From Romboutsia sedimentorum (lineage in GTDB: Bacteria > Bacillota > Clostridia > Peptostreptococcales > Peptostreptococcaceae), in assembly GCF_030131845.1 (NCBI RefSeq), contig NZ_JASKYM010000001.1, positions 682,001-746,000 on the forward strand: a stretch of DNA of 64,000 bases. Direction: 5' to 3'. Of this stretch, positions 1 through 8,231 are shown piece after piece. Below the pieces are notes generated by a model. It saw nothing but the letters and a program-made list of their open reading frames with translations, was not told the origin of the DNA and ran no database searches. Numbering within the stretch: the stretch's first letter is position 1; every line of letters begins with the position of its first letter. Made by a program: the position numbers and the translations under genes.

Positions 1-242
1 TTTACCATATAAGCATATTTAAATAACCCATTAGTATTCACACTTTATAGTGATGTTTTTAAAAAACAGTTTCCATCGTCGTCCATACTGATGAATTGTT
101 GTATTTTATAAAAAATATATTATTTTCAATAAAAATATATTGAAAAACAATAAAATACTTGTTATACTCTTAATATAAATTCGATAACTAGTTAAGAATT
201 AAATCTAAAAGTAAATTATTATAAAAAAGGATGATAAAAATT
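1..242. other. AT-rich leader with no gene seen
   Basis: No open frame with a ribosome-binding site is visible. The stretch is extremely AT-rich and probably holds the promoter of the small membrane protein that follows, but no clear -35/-10 pair could be chosen. Confidence 0.5.
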
Positions 243-587
243 ATGAAAAAATATTTATTTACAATTATTCCATTTATTTTAGGAGTATCATGTTTTGTTG
301 CATTTAATATTATTGGATCTGGGGTGGCTCCTGACGGTACACTAAGTGAGCCATTTTATCTTATACCAACTGGTTTTTTATTAATATCAATATCTCTTAT
401 TACTTCACTTATTATGAGTACTTTGGCTTTATTTCACAACCCAACAAAGATAGATAAAATAGCATTTGGAGTGTCACTAGCGCTTATATTACTATCAGTT
501 TCATATTTATTTTTATCAGTTTCGTATCTTCACTCTTTAGATATGAAAGAAATATCTATGACAAATGCAAGTATAACTTATGAATAA
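243..587 (+). CDS. small integral membrane protein, DUF3955-like
   Basis: A 114-residue protein with about three hydrophobic helices (roughly residues 5-25, 42-65 and 78-98) and a short polar tail. An in-frame ATG lies 12 nt upstream at 231, but the AAAAAAGG/AGGA ribosome-binding site abuts that codon and is correctly spaced for the ATG at 243, so 243 is chosen. The N-terminal half (a helix, a GSxVAPDGxLxEPF-like loop, a second helix) resembles the DUF3955 family from memory; this was not checked by search. The function is unknown. It stands alone, followed by another unknown membrane protein on the same strand with a 44-bp gap. Confidence 0.6.
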   Translation: MKKYLFTIIPFILGVSCFVAFNIIGSGVAPDGTLSEPFYLIPTGFLLISISLITSLIMSTLALFHNPTKIDKIAFGVSLALILLSVSYLFLSVSYLHSLDMKEISMTNASITYE

Positions 588-631
588 AATTATAGTTTTA
601 TACAGGACAGCTATTTAGGGGGTGCTAGAGA

Positions 632-1231
632 TTGTTCATAATAATTAGTTTTGTATTTTTAGGGTGCTTATTAGGGCTAATACTAGGAATATTAATTAGA
701 AATAAATTTATTATTAAAATATCATCAATCTTAATTTCCTTATTTATAATATTCTTTATTTTGATATTTTTAATTTCATTTATTAATGAAAATAAATCCC
801 TTCGATTTTACTTTACAAAATCAATAAATTTAAGTGAAGAAAATATGGGAGAAATGTATTTAGGTGATTCAATTGATCAATATAAAATAAAAAATAAGTA
901 TGGGAAAGTACTTTCTCCTAGTAAAGATATTGTTGAATATAATTATTATAATTTAACAGATGGCATTGAGATAGCAACAAATAAGAATGATAATAAAATA
1001 ATTAGATTTATTATAGATAATGAAAACATAAAAACATCTAGAGGAATACATATTGGAGATGATAAAAACCAAATAATCAAATTTTATGGAGAAAATTATT
1101 ATACAAGGATTGAGCAAGGTATGAATATTATAGGTTATATAGATAAGAAAAAAGAATGGTGCTTAGAGTTTTGGTTAGGCGAAAATGATATTATATATAT
1201 GATCAGACTTGATTATAAATATATGGAATAA
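632..1231 (+). CDS. hypothetical membrane-anchored protein
   Basis: A 199-residue protein starting with TTG. The AGGGGG ribosome-binding site about 9 nt upstream supports this non-ATG start, and no better ATG lies near it. Residues 1-21 and 29-52 are two strongly hydrophobic helices; the remaining ~145 residues are polar, lysine- and asparagine-rich and probably form one globular domain. I do not recognise the family. It may be co-transcribed with the preceding small membrane protein and ends just before a strong bidirectional terminator. Confidence 0.6.
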   Translation: MFIIISFVFLGCLLGLILGILIRNKFIIKISSILISLFIIFFILIFLISFINENKSLRFYFTKSINLSEENMGEMYLGDSIDQYKIKNKYGKVLSPSKDIVEYNYYNLTDGIEIATNKNDNKIIRFIIDNENIKTSRGIHIGDDKNQIIKFYGENYYTRIEQGMNIIGYIDKKKEWCLEFWLGENDIIYMIRLDYKYME

Positions 1232-1250
1232 AAACCATTATAGCTATATA

Positions 1251-1298
1251 AAAAAGTGTAGATAGATTTATTTTTAAACAAATCTATCTACACTTTTT
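1251..1298. terminator. bidirectional intrinsic terminator
   Basis: A perfect 19-bp inverted repeat (1251-1269 with 1280-1298) around a 10-nt loop, flanked by A-run and T-run. It separates the plus-strand gene ending at 1231 from the convergent ATPase gene ending at 1310. Confidence 0.9.
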
Positions 1299-1309
1299 GT
1301 AATTTATTA

Positions 1310-3934
1310 TTAGTTTTTATTTATGAACTTGCTGCCTTCCATTGCTAAACTAGCAACTATAGCTAACACGAAACAAGTTCCTAAGTTTTGTAAGTTAAAG
1401 TTTTCTGGTATTGCAAATATTTCTCTCATAAATGGAACTAATGTTATACCAAACATAGCTAAACATATAACAACTGCACCTAAAACATATTTATTACTAG
1501 CAAAACCTAATTTAAATATTGTTTCAGTATTAGATCTTGATGCAAATGTTTGTATTATTCTAGATAATGTAAGTGTAGCAAATGCCATTGCAGTTCCTAA
1601 TTCTGGTGAATATTGTGTTCCTATATATTGAGCTATTATAGTAACAACCCCTATTATAGTTCCTCTAACAGCTACAGCTCTTAAAGTTCCTCCTGCAAGT
1701 ATTCCTTCATTAGGATTTCTTGGAGGATTATTCATTACAGTTTTTTCAGGCTTTTCAAGACCTAGTGCTATTGCTGGAAGCGAATCTGTTACTAAGTTTA
1801 TAAATAGTAATTGTATCGTTGTAAATGGATTAGCCCAATCTGCAAATACTGCAAATAATATAGCTATTATTCCACCTAAGTTTCCTGCAAATAAATAAGT
1901 TATAGATTTTTTAATATTATCGTAAACTGTTCTACCTACTTCAACAGCTTTAACTATTGTTGCAAAATTATCATCAAGTAATACCATAGAAGATGCATCC
2001 TTAGCAACTTCAGTACCACTTCCCATACCTATTCCTATATCTGCTTGTTTTAAAGCTGGTGCATCATTTACACCATCCCCTGTCATAGCACATACCTTAC
2101 CTTTACTTTGCCAAGCCTTTACTATTCTTATTTTATTTTCTGGTGAAACTCTTGCATAAACTGATATTTTTTCTAGATTTTCATCTAATTGTGTATCACT
2201 TAATTCATCTAGTTCTTGACCTGTAAGTGCTAAGTCACCATCAACCATTATTCCTATATCTTTTGCTATAGCTTTCGCAGTTGTTTTATGGTCTCCTGTT
2301 ATCATTACTGTTTTTATTCCAGATTTTTTAGCATCTCTAACAGCTTCATATACTTCTTCTCTTGGAGGATCTATCATAGCCATTATACCAACAAGTGTTA
2401 AGTCTTTTTCATCTTCTATATTTATATCAGAGTTTTTACTTTCTATACTCTTAGTTGCAAATGCTAAAACTCTTAGTGCTTTATTTGAAAATTCTTCATT
2501 AATTTTTTTGTATTCATTTATTATTTCTTCATTGATAGAAACTAATTCTCCATCTTCTAATGCATATTTACATCTGTTAAATACTATATCTGGTGCACCT
2601 TTTGTAAGCATTATAGATTTATCGTTTATCTTATTTACAGTTGACATAAGTTTTCTATCACTATCAAATGGTAATTCGCTTATTCTATTATGTTTTTCTC
2701 TTATTTCTTTATAATTTAAGCTATTTTTATCTGCGTAATTTATAAGTGCTACTTCTGTAGGGTCTCCTATTTCAACACCTTCATTAGTTATATCAGAGTC
2801 ATTACAAAGTACAGATGCTAATGTCAAATATTCTTCTTGAACAGAACCATACTTAGTTAAAGCCGCTTCGCATCCACCACTATTGTTATCTAAGTTTACT
2901 TCTTTAACACCATACATATAAGTGTCTACTACAGTCATTTTATTTTGAGTTAATGTACCAGTTTTATCTGTGCATATTACACTTGTAGAACCTAGTGTTT
3001 CAACTGCTGGTAATTTTCTTATTATAGCTTGTTTTTTAGCCATTGTATTTGTTCCAACTGCTAAAACTATAGTAACTATTGAAGATAGAGCCTCAGGTAT
3101 TGCTGCAACTGCTATCGCTATTGCAAACATAAATGAATCAACTACATTATCGCCTCTAAAAACTTGAACTGCAAATATTATAGCTGATAATGCTACTATA
3201 CCTACTCCTAATTTTTTACCAAAATCATCTAATTTTTTCTGAAGAGGTGTTTCTTTATTTTCTGCATTATCTAGTAAATCTGCTATTTTACCTACTTCTG
3301 TATTCATACCACATCCTGTAACTACGTAAGTTGCTCTACCATAAACAACCATAGAACCACTAAATACCATATTCTTTTGGTCACCTAATGCACATTCATC
3401 AAGTATTGTTTCTTGATGTTTTAGTACAGGTTCTGATTCTCCTGTTAACATTCCTTCTACAACCTTAAGAGTTTGAGCTTCTATTATTCTACCATCTGCT
3501 GGTACATAATCCCCTGCTTCTAAGATTACAATATCACCTTGAACTAGCTCCCTTGATGGTACAGTAACTTTAATATTATCTCTTATTACTTTTGCATTTG
3601 GTACTGACATTTTCTTCAAACTTGATAATGAACCTTCTGCCTTTTTAGTTTGAACTACTCCAAGTATTGAATTTAATATTAATACTGCAAATATTATACT
3701 AGATTCTACTACTTCCCCTAAAAATACTTGAACAAGAGCTGCTATTAAAAGAATTATGACTAATGGATCTTTAAAACTATCAACGAATAGTTTCCACGTC
3801 GGTGTCTTTTCTTTTTCTTGTAATTCATTGTATCCATATTTTTCTAGTCTTTCTTGTACTTCTTCCTTAGCTATACCATTTAAACTAGTATTTAGCTTTT
3901 TGGTTACGTCTTCTACACTTTTTTTATAAAACAT
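1310..3934 (-). CDS. P-type cation ATPase, PMCA/SERCA-like (Ca2+ and/or Mn2+)
   Basis: Membrane ATPase that moves divalent cations out of the cytoplasm through a phospho-aspartate intermediate. The 874-residue chain shows, in order: N-terminal cation-ATPase domain, TGES actuator motif (164-167), an IPEAL helix-4 ion-site motif (279-283), the DKTGT phosphorylation site (Asp323), KGAPD nucleotide-binding motif, TGDxxxTA, and the GDGVNDAPAL hinge, then six C-terminal helices. The ATG at 3934 is preferred over an upstream GTG at 3946 because GGAGG lies five bases before it. Upstream is a yybP-ykoY Mn2+ riboswitch with a terminator, so expression probably rises with Mn2+. By analogy to lactococcal YoaB, Mn2+ export is as plausible as Ca2+ transport; substrate is inference. 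Confidence 0.93.
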   Translation of the reverse strand: MFYKKSVEDVTKKLNTSLNGIAKEEVQERLEKYGYNELQEKEKTPTWKLFVDSFKDPLVIILLIAALVQVFLGEVVESSIIFAVLILNSILGVVQTKKAEGSLSSLKKMSVPNAKVIRDNIKVTVPSRELVQGDIVILEAGDYVPADGRIIEAQTLKVVEGMLTGESEPVLKHQETILDECALGDQKNMVFSGSMVVYGRATYVVTGCGMNTEVGKIADLLDNAENKETPLQKKLDDFGKKLGVGIVALSAIIFAVQVFRGDNVVDSFMFAIAIAVAAIPEALSSIVTIVLAVGTNTMAKKQAIIRKLPAVETLGSTSVICTDKTGTLTQNKMTVVDTYMYGVKEVNLDNNSGGCEAALTKYGSVQEEYLTLASVLCNDSDITNEGVEIGDPTEVALINYADKNSLNYKEIREKHNRISELPFDSDRKLMSTVNKINDKSIMLTKGAPDIVFNRCKYALEDGELVSINEEIINEYKKINEEFSNKALRVLAFATKSIESKNSDINIEDEKDLTLVGIMAMIDPPREEVYEAVRDAKKSGIKTVMITGDHKTTAKAIAKDIGIMVDGDLALTGQELDELSDTQLDENLEKISVYARVSPENKIRIVKAWQSKGKVCAMTGDGVNDAPALKQADIGIGMGSGTEVAKDASSMVLLDDNFATIVKAVEVGRTVYDNIKKSITYLFAGNLGGIIAILFAVFADWANPFTTIQLLFINLVTDSLPAIALGLEKPEKTVMNNPPRNPNEGILAGGTLRAVAVRGTIIGVVTIIAQYIGTQYSPELGTAMAFATLTLSRIIQTFASRSNTETIFKLGFASNKYVLGAVVICLAMFGITLVPFMREIFAIPENFNLQNLGTCFVLAIVASLAMEGSKFINKN

Positions 3935-4087
3935 ACTTACCTCCACTTTTAATTATTTAAATCTCTTCCTTAAAGTTAAACCTACTATCAATTCATGTTT
4001 TTAGAATTTTTTGATGTCTGTCTTTGTTATGTAATTGCCTAAAATTCTCTATGCTTTGATGATGATTTAATTTTTATAAAATAAAAA

Positions 4088-4131
4088 AGACCTTCAAAGT
4101 AAACTCTAATTAGAGTTTACTTTGAAGGTCT
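4088..4131 (-). terminator. riboswitch-controlled intrinsic terminator
   Basis: A perfect 44-nt palindrome (22-bp stem) read on the minus strand and followed there by a T run. Its first arm includes the 3' strand of the riboswitch P1 helix, so aptamer folding and termination are mutually exclusive. Confidence 0.9.
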
Positions 4132-4223
4132 TGCTAACAAGTTAATATACTCGCTAATCAACCGGGATATATAATCCGAACTGACGACTGATTATCACTT
4201 TCGTGAAAGCTACTCCCCTTCAA
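4121..4223 (-). promoter_or_regulatory. yybP-ykoY (Mn2+) riboswitch aptamer
   Basis: On the minus strand the element starts with GAAGGGGAGTAGC, contains CGTCAGTTCG and CCCGG segments, and closes with TTAGCAAGACCTTC. These are the hallmark conserved blocks of the yybP-ykoY family, known to bind Mn2+. P1 pairs TTGAAGG (about 4217-4223) with CCTTCAA (4121-4127). The overlap of the P1 3' strand with the terminator predicts that ligand binding blocks termination, turning the downstream ATPase on. Confidence 0.93.
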
Positions 4224-4471
4224 GGGATTCTTATTTATTTATAATTCAATTATACGCATGTGATTTATATTTTGCAACTATATTTGATTTATTTTACATA
4301 TTCTTAACATTTCATTGCTATTTTTTTAAATTTATTATACTGTAAAAAAATACGTTATAAACTATAGTATTTATATAATGCCGATTATTTTATAATCAAT
4401 TAATTTAAATATAAAATCAATTTTATAATATACTACATTCAATTTTATTTAGACACAACATAGAAGGATTT

Positions 4472-4831
4472 ATGAAGAGTTTTTCAAAAATTAAAAGTTT
4501 ATCAAAGAAGCAGTTTAAAAGCAATTTGAAGTTACCAGTTATATTTACTGTTATCTCATTAATTCTTAGTAGTATTGATAATGCAACTGAAAATGGTAGT
4601 TTAATAGCAGGATTATTATTAATTGTGGTTTCTATATATAGTGCTAATTTGTACTTAAATATAGTTAAATACAATGAAGTTAAGGATATAAATATACCAG
4701 GTAATAAATTTTTAAGAGCTATAGGATTTTCTTTCTTGAATACTATATTAATATTTGGAGTGACTACTGTATTATTATTTGTAAGTGCAATTATATCCAA
4801 CGATAATATTATTACATTTTTATTTTTGTAA
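4472..4831 (+). CDS. short DUF975-like membrane protein
   Basis: A 119-residue protein with a basic N-terminus (KxxSKKQFKxN pattern) and about three hydrophobic segments (residues ~21-38, 43-63, 91-112). The N-terminus resembles DUF975 integral membrane proteins, which are usually near or above 200 residues, so this copy is either a short member or cut at its C-terminus. AGAAGG lies 5-7 nt before the ATG. A 378-nt open frame on the opposite strand is a shadow with no ribosome-binding site. Function unknown. Confidence 0.6.
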   Translation: MKSFSKIKSLSKKQFKSNLKLPVIFTVISLILSSIDNATENGSLIAGLLLIVVSIYSANLYLNIVKYNEVKDINIPGNKFLRAIGFSFLNTILIFGVTTVLLFVSAIISNDNIITFLFL

Positions 4832-4933
4832 CAAAGCTACAAATTCTATAATAGATTAAAATAGATTACTTTATTAATGTGATATATGCATATTAAAATA
4901 GATTCTCTAAAAATTTATAAATGAGGTGTTAAC

Positions 4934-5641
4934 ATGAGCAAAAAAGTATTTATAGATCCAGGACATGGTGGTAAGGATAGCGGTGCTATTGGAGTTAATA
5001 ACTTACTTGAAAAAACAATAAATTTACAAGTTGCCAAAAAAGTAGATTCTTTATTAAAAAAACAAGGTCTTGATGTTAAATTAAGTAGAGATAGTGATAT
5101 ATTTTTATCTCTTAATGATAGAACCACTATTGCAAACAATTGGAAAGCTGATTGTTTTGTTTCTATACACTGTAATGCGTTTGATGGTATCGCTAAGGGA
5201 ATAGAAACTTTTGCTTACAAATCAAATACGTCTGATTTAGCTACTAAAGTTCATCATCAAGTTTTAAATACTGGAGCTTATACTTTAAATAGAGGTGTTA
5301 AAACTGCTAGCTTTTATGTCTTAAGAAATACTGCTATGAGGGCTTGCTTGATTGAACTTGCTTTTATTGATAATGTTGAAGATTCTAAGATACTTACTCA
5401 AAGGCAAGATGATTTAGCACTTGGAATAGCTAAAGGTGTATGCGAATATTTAGGAATTGAGTATAAACCTAATCATGAACTTCCTGATATTAAACCACCA
5501 GTTGTTGATAGTGATACTTTTTATAGGGTAGTTTGTGGTTCTTTTAATAATAAAGTTTATGCTGAGGAAAGATTGGAAGAACTTAAAAAACTGGGTTTTG
5601 ATGATGCTTTTATAACTGTTTTTAAAAAGGAAGGTAATTAA
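4934..5641 (+). CDS. N-acetylmuramoyl-L-alanine amidase (Amidase_3), endolysin-like
   Basis: Zinc amidase that cleaves the bond between N-acetylmuramic acid and L-alanine in peptidoglycan. Residues 1-175 form an Amidase_3 domain with zinc ligands His11 (DPGHGG), Glu26 and His79 (SIHCN) and catalytic Glu141 (IEL). Residues ~190-235 look like a SPOR-type repeat (FYRVVCGSF...A.ER...L...GF.DAFI) that could bind the cell wall. There is no signal peptide or membrane helix, as in clostridial phage endolysins, so export would need a holin, lysis or a non-classical route. No phage genes are adjacent. GAGGTG lies before the ATG. Confidence 0.9.
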   Translation: MSKKVFIDPGHGGKDSGAIGVNNLLEKTINLQVAKKVDSLLKKQGLDVKLSRDSDIFLSLNDRTTIANNWKADCFVSIHCNAFDGIAKGIETFAYKSNTSDLATKVHHQVLNTGAYTLNRGVKTASFYVLRNTAMRACLIELAFIDNVEDSKILTQRQDDLALGIAKGVCEYLGIEYKPNHELPDIKPPVVDSDTFYRVVCGSFNNKVYAEERLEELKKLGFDDAFITVFKKEGN

Positions 5642-5729
5642 TAAGTTATCCAAATAACAATCTAATATCAACTCATCAAACGCAATTAAGATCGTTGAAA
5701 ATAAAAATTAATATATGTATTTAATTTTT

Positions 5730-5775
5730 AACTGTATCTTAGTGTATATTATAAAAACTAAGATACAGTTTTTAT
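5730..5775 (+). terminator. intrinsic terminator after the amidase
   Basis: A 14-bp perfect stem (5730-5743 with 5757-5770) followed by a T-rich tail on the plus strand, about 90 nt after the amidase stop. Confidence 0.85.
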
Positions 5776-5902
5776 ATGATTTATTCTAATTTTATAATTC
5801 TAATTTTAGTTTTATTTTATCACTCTTAGGTAAATCTATATATTTAGAAATGCACTTATATAATTTATTTTTTTAAAGTTTATTTAAATCATCAGAATTT
5901 TT

Positions 5903-6088
5903 TTAGTTATCCCAGTTCGAGTAAAAATAAAATCCTATTACATGACCTACTATTGTAGCTATAGCTATTAATATAATCCAAGGTCTAATGAACTCAAACA
6001 TATTAGGAGAAAACAGCCAAACAGCACTAAGTCCTCCAACCAAATTGATTGACAAAGAAATAAAAATTTTACTAATGGTAATTAATTC
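5903..6088 (-). pseudogene. C-terminal remnant of a membrane protein
   Basis: An open frame of about 61 codons with no ATG start and no ribosome-binding site; it begins directly after an in-frame stop at 6089-6091. It reads as two hydrophobic helices (ISLSINLVGG..., FIRPWIILIAIATIVGHVIG) with an aromatic tail ending SNWDN. It follows the broken LytTR gene on the same strand, so it may be the second gene of that operon, a common arrangement for LytTR genes with small membrane partners. The family is not recognised. Confidence 0.45.
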
Positions 6089-6190
6089 TTATTTATATCT
6101 TATTTAAGTATGGTACTTACAATCTACTATTATCTATCTTTCTATACAGTATCCGCTACTATCTTACTACTGTTTAACATAGGTATATAG

Positions 6191-6590
6191 TTATTTACTA
6201 TTTATACTATCATCACTAAGTAACACTTCTAATCGTGCATTTGATGCTGATGAAAATTCTTCAATTTCCTTTATGTTAATAATAGTTTTATTATTTATTT
6301 TTACAAAATATTTCTCTTCTACATTTTCCAATTCCTTTAAACGTTTGTTTATTAAGTAAAGTTCCCCAGATTTCATTTTACACAACACATATGACCTTCT
6401 GATTAAAAAGCTAAAATAGAATGCACATTTACTTGTATTTTTCTATCATTATTTGAGTTAATAACAGTTATTTTAACTCATTTTATAAGTAATTTTTTAG
6501 ATTTTTTGTAACTTCACTATTTATAGGATTTGTTTGAATTATTAAATCATCTTTATTTATACGTTTGTCTAGTAAAATATTAAGTTTCAT
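6191..6590 (-). pseudogene. broken LytTR-family transcriptional regulator
   Basis: A perfect ribosome-binding site (AGGAGGAGGT) precedes an ATG at 6590 whose frame reads like the N-terminus of a short LytTR regulator (MKLNILLDKRINKDD...) but stops at a TAA at 6483-6485. Further on, fragments in shifted frames read KIQVNVHSILAF, then RRSYVLCKMKSGELYLINKR and FVKINNKTIINIKEIEEFS, which match the LytTR DNA-binding domain in order. The last open piece, from 6388, is 65 codons. At least one stop and one frameshift separate the pieces, and the C-terminal strand is missing. Originally about 145 residues and presumably autoregulatory. Confidence 0.7.
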
Positions 6591-6740
6591 ACCTCCTCCT
6601 CTTTTCATATTTTTAATATGCTATTTCAAGTTTTAATAATCTAGTGTTTATTGTTTTGTTGCATTCTTTGATAACTATCTTACATTTTTAAAGTTAATTT
6701 AAGATTTGTATATTGCTTATAACAAAGAAATACAATATAA

Positions 6741-6771
6741 AAAAGTCCTGGCTATAAATAGTAGGACTTTT
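6741..6771 (-). terminator. intrinsic terminator
   Basis: A 9-bp stem AAAAGTCCT / AGGACTTTT with a T-rich run on the minus strand, about 50 nt after the remnant of the XRE gene. Confidence 0.7.
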
Positions 6772-6821
6772 CCATATGAATTCATAAGTTATGTATTAGT
6801 ATTAGAAAAATAATATATGAT

Positions 6822-7447
6822 TTATCTTTTATTATTTTTAAACTTAACGATGATACTGACTAATAAAGATATAAAGCCTAAAATTCCAGAAATTAAAGCT
6901 AAAAATTCTATTTCATATATATTATAATTTTTTGTATAAGGTTGGTAATGAACTATATTTCCGTCCTTATCTAAAATATCTGTTGAAAGTATGCCAGTAC
7001 AATTTTTTAACAAGTTGATTCCCTTTTTACTCTTAGGATTCACTGTTTCATATAACAATTTAAATTAATTTTTATTAAGTATACTCTCCAATTCTTTTTT
7101 ATACTTACTTCAGTCATATCATATTTTAGTGATAGAGCCTTCATCTCAATATTCATTTGTTCACTTAATTTGTTATAAGTACTCTTACCTATATTTATAT
7201 AAAAGATTGAACATAAAAGAACAATAAAACTTATTATAGGCAAATAATTAAGTAATTTACTAATTTTATTTATTATTTTTGAATTGAGTGAAATTTTTTT
7301 TATCATATCAGAATCTTCTCTTAGCAATTTATCAAGAGAAGTATTATATAAATCACTAAGTGAAACTAGACTTTCTAAATCAGGGTAGCTCCTATCAACC
7401 TACCAACTAGATATAGTTGATCTAGAAACATTTAATATAATCCCCTT
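6822..7447 (-). pseudogene. broken XRE-family regulator with C-terminal membrane domain
   Basis: On the minus strand the frame from 7447 reads GIILNVSRSTISSW, then a TAG at 7400-7402, then VDRSYPDLESLVSLSDLYNTSLDKLL, the second half of an XRE helix-turn-helix and its usual linker. A helix follows (YLPIISFIVLLCSIFYI), then a frameshift in an A run near 7100 and a TAA near 7070, after which LLYETVNPKSKKG continues to a final membrane helix ending near 6840. The first ~20 residues of the DNA-binding domain are absent; a terminator sits at that edge. Open frames at 7040-7327 and 6822-7058 are pieces of this one gene, not two genes. Confidence 0.75.
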
Positions 7448-7458
7448 GTAATTAAAAA

Positions 7459-7482
7459 AGTAGTAATTTTAAAATTACTACT
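7459..7482 (-). terminator. intrinsic terminator at the pseudogene edge
   Basis: A perfect 24-nt palindrome followed by T6 on the minus strand. It probably ended the transcript of the interrupted membrane-protein gene upstream. Confidence 0.75.
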
Positions 7483-7662
7483 CACTTAGCTTCATATAAT
7501 AAAACTACCTTTATAAAATTTTTCTATTAAACTAAAATTTATTAATTTTAGTTCTTTTTCCTATTTCCTATATACGCAAAGCATGTAACAGCATTAAGTA
7601 TAATTGTCACTACAAGAAGCAATGCTGATGCAAATGCTACGACATTCAAAGTGTCCATAATT

Positions 7663-7687
7663 TGTACTGCACCCCAATTATTGGACT
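7663..7687 (+). repeat. IS left terminal inverted repeat
   Basis: Pairs with 9151-9175: TGTACTG, CCCAA and TTGGACT blocks are shared in inverted orientation (19 of 25 positions). Confidence 0.9.
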
Positions 7688-7715
7688 CAAAATCTAACGA
7701 TTGGGGTGTTTTTAT

Positions 7716-8231
7716 ATGGCTAAATATGATTTTAATTTTAAGATAAAAGTTGTCAACTCCTATTTAAATGGAGAAGGAGGATTTCTTTCAATATCAAAAC
7801 GATATGGAATTCCTAGCAAGAATCAAGTTCGAATATGGGTTAATGCATATAATACATTAGGAGAAGATGGACTAAAAAGAAAAAATAAAAACACTTGCTA
7901 TACTATACAGTTCAAATTAGATGTTATAAACTATATGGTAAGAACTAAATATAGTGTGCAAGAGGTCGCTAACCATTTTGGAATGAACAATAGTTCTCTT
8001 ATATTAGCATGGAAACAAAAACTTTTAAATGGTGGTGTCGATGCCTTGTCTAAAATGAAAGGGAGACCATCTATGAATAAAAATAGTAAAGAAGAAAAAA
8101 AATTAACAAGAGAACAAGAATTAGAATATGAAAATAAACTTTTAAAAGCGGAGCTTGCATTTCTAAAAAAGCTGCGTGCTTCAAGGATGAATGTTCCCGA
8201 AAGGTTAAAAACCAATACGAATCAAAAGTAA
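7716..8231 (+). CDS. IS3-family OrfA (helix-turn-helix, transposase N-terminal part)
   Basis: A 171-residue protein beginning MAKYDFNFKIKVV. It contains two helix-turn-helix units typical of IS150-type OrfA (SISKRYGI...QVRIW and SVQEVANHFGMNNSSLILAWK) and a C-terminal coiled coil (LEYENKLLKAELAFLKKL) used for multimerisation. A TTG at 7701 is in frame, but GGGGTG is correctly spaced for the ATG at 7716. It binds the terminal inverted repeats. The A AAA AAG slip site at 8165-8171 lies near its end and moves some ribosomes into the orfB frame. Confidence 0.9.
   Translation: MAKYDFNFKIKVVNSYLNGEGGFLSISKRYGIPSKNQVRIWVNAYNTLGEDGLKRKNKNTCYTIQFKLDVINYMVRTKYSVQEVANHFGMNNSSLILAWKQKLLNGGVDALSKMKGRPSMNKNSKEEKKLTREQELEYENKLLKAELAFLKKLRASRMNVPERLKTNTNQK

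Noticed and set aside
4423-4800. 125-codon minus-strand frame opposite the DUF975-like gene
   Set aside because: No ribosome-binding site and unusual composition; the plus-strand frame has a good one.
7040-7327. Independent 95-residue membrane protein
   Set aside because: Reads as the middle of an XRE regulator whose helix-turn-helix continues upstream beyond a stop codon and whose tail continues in another frame.
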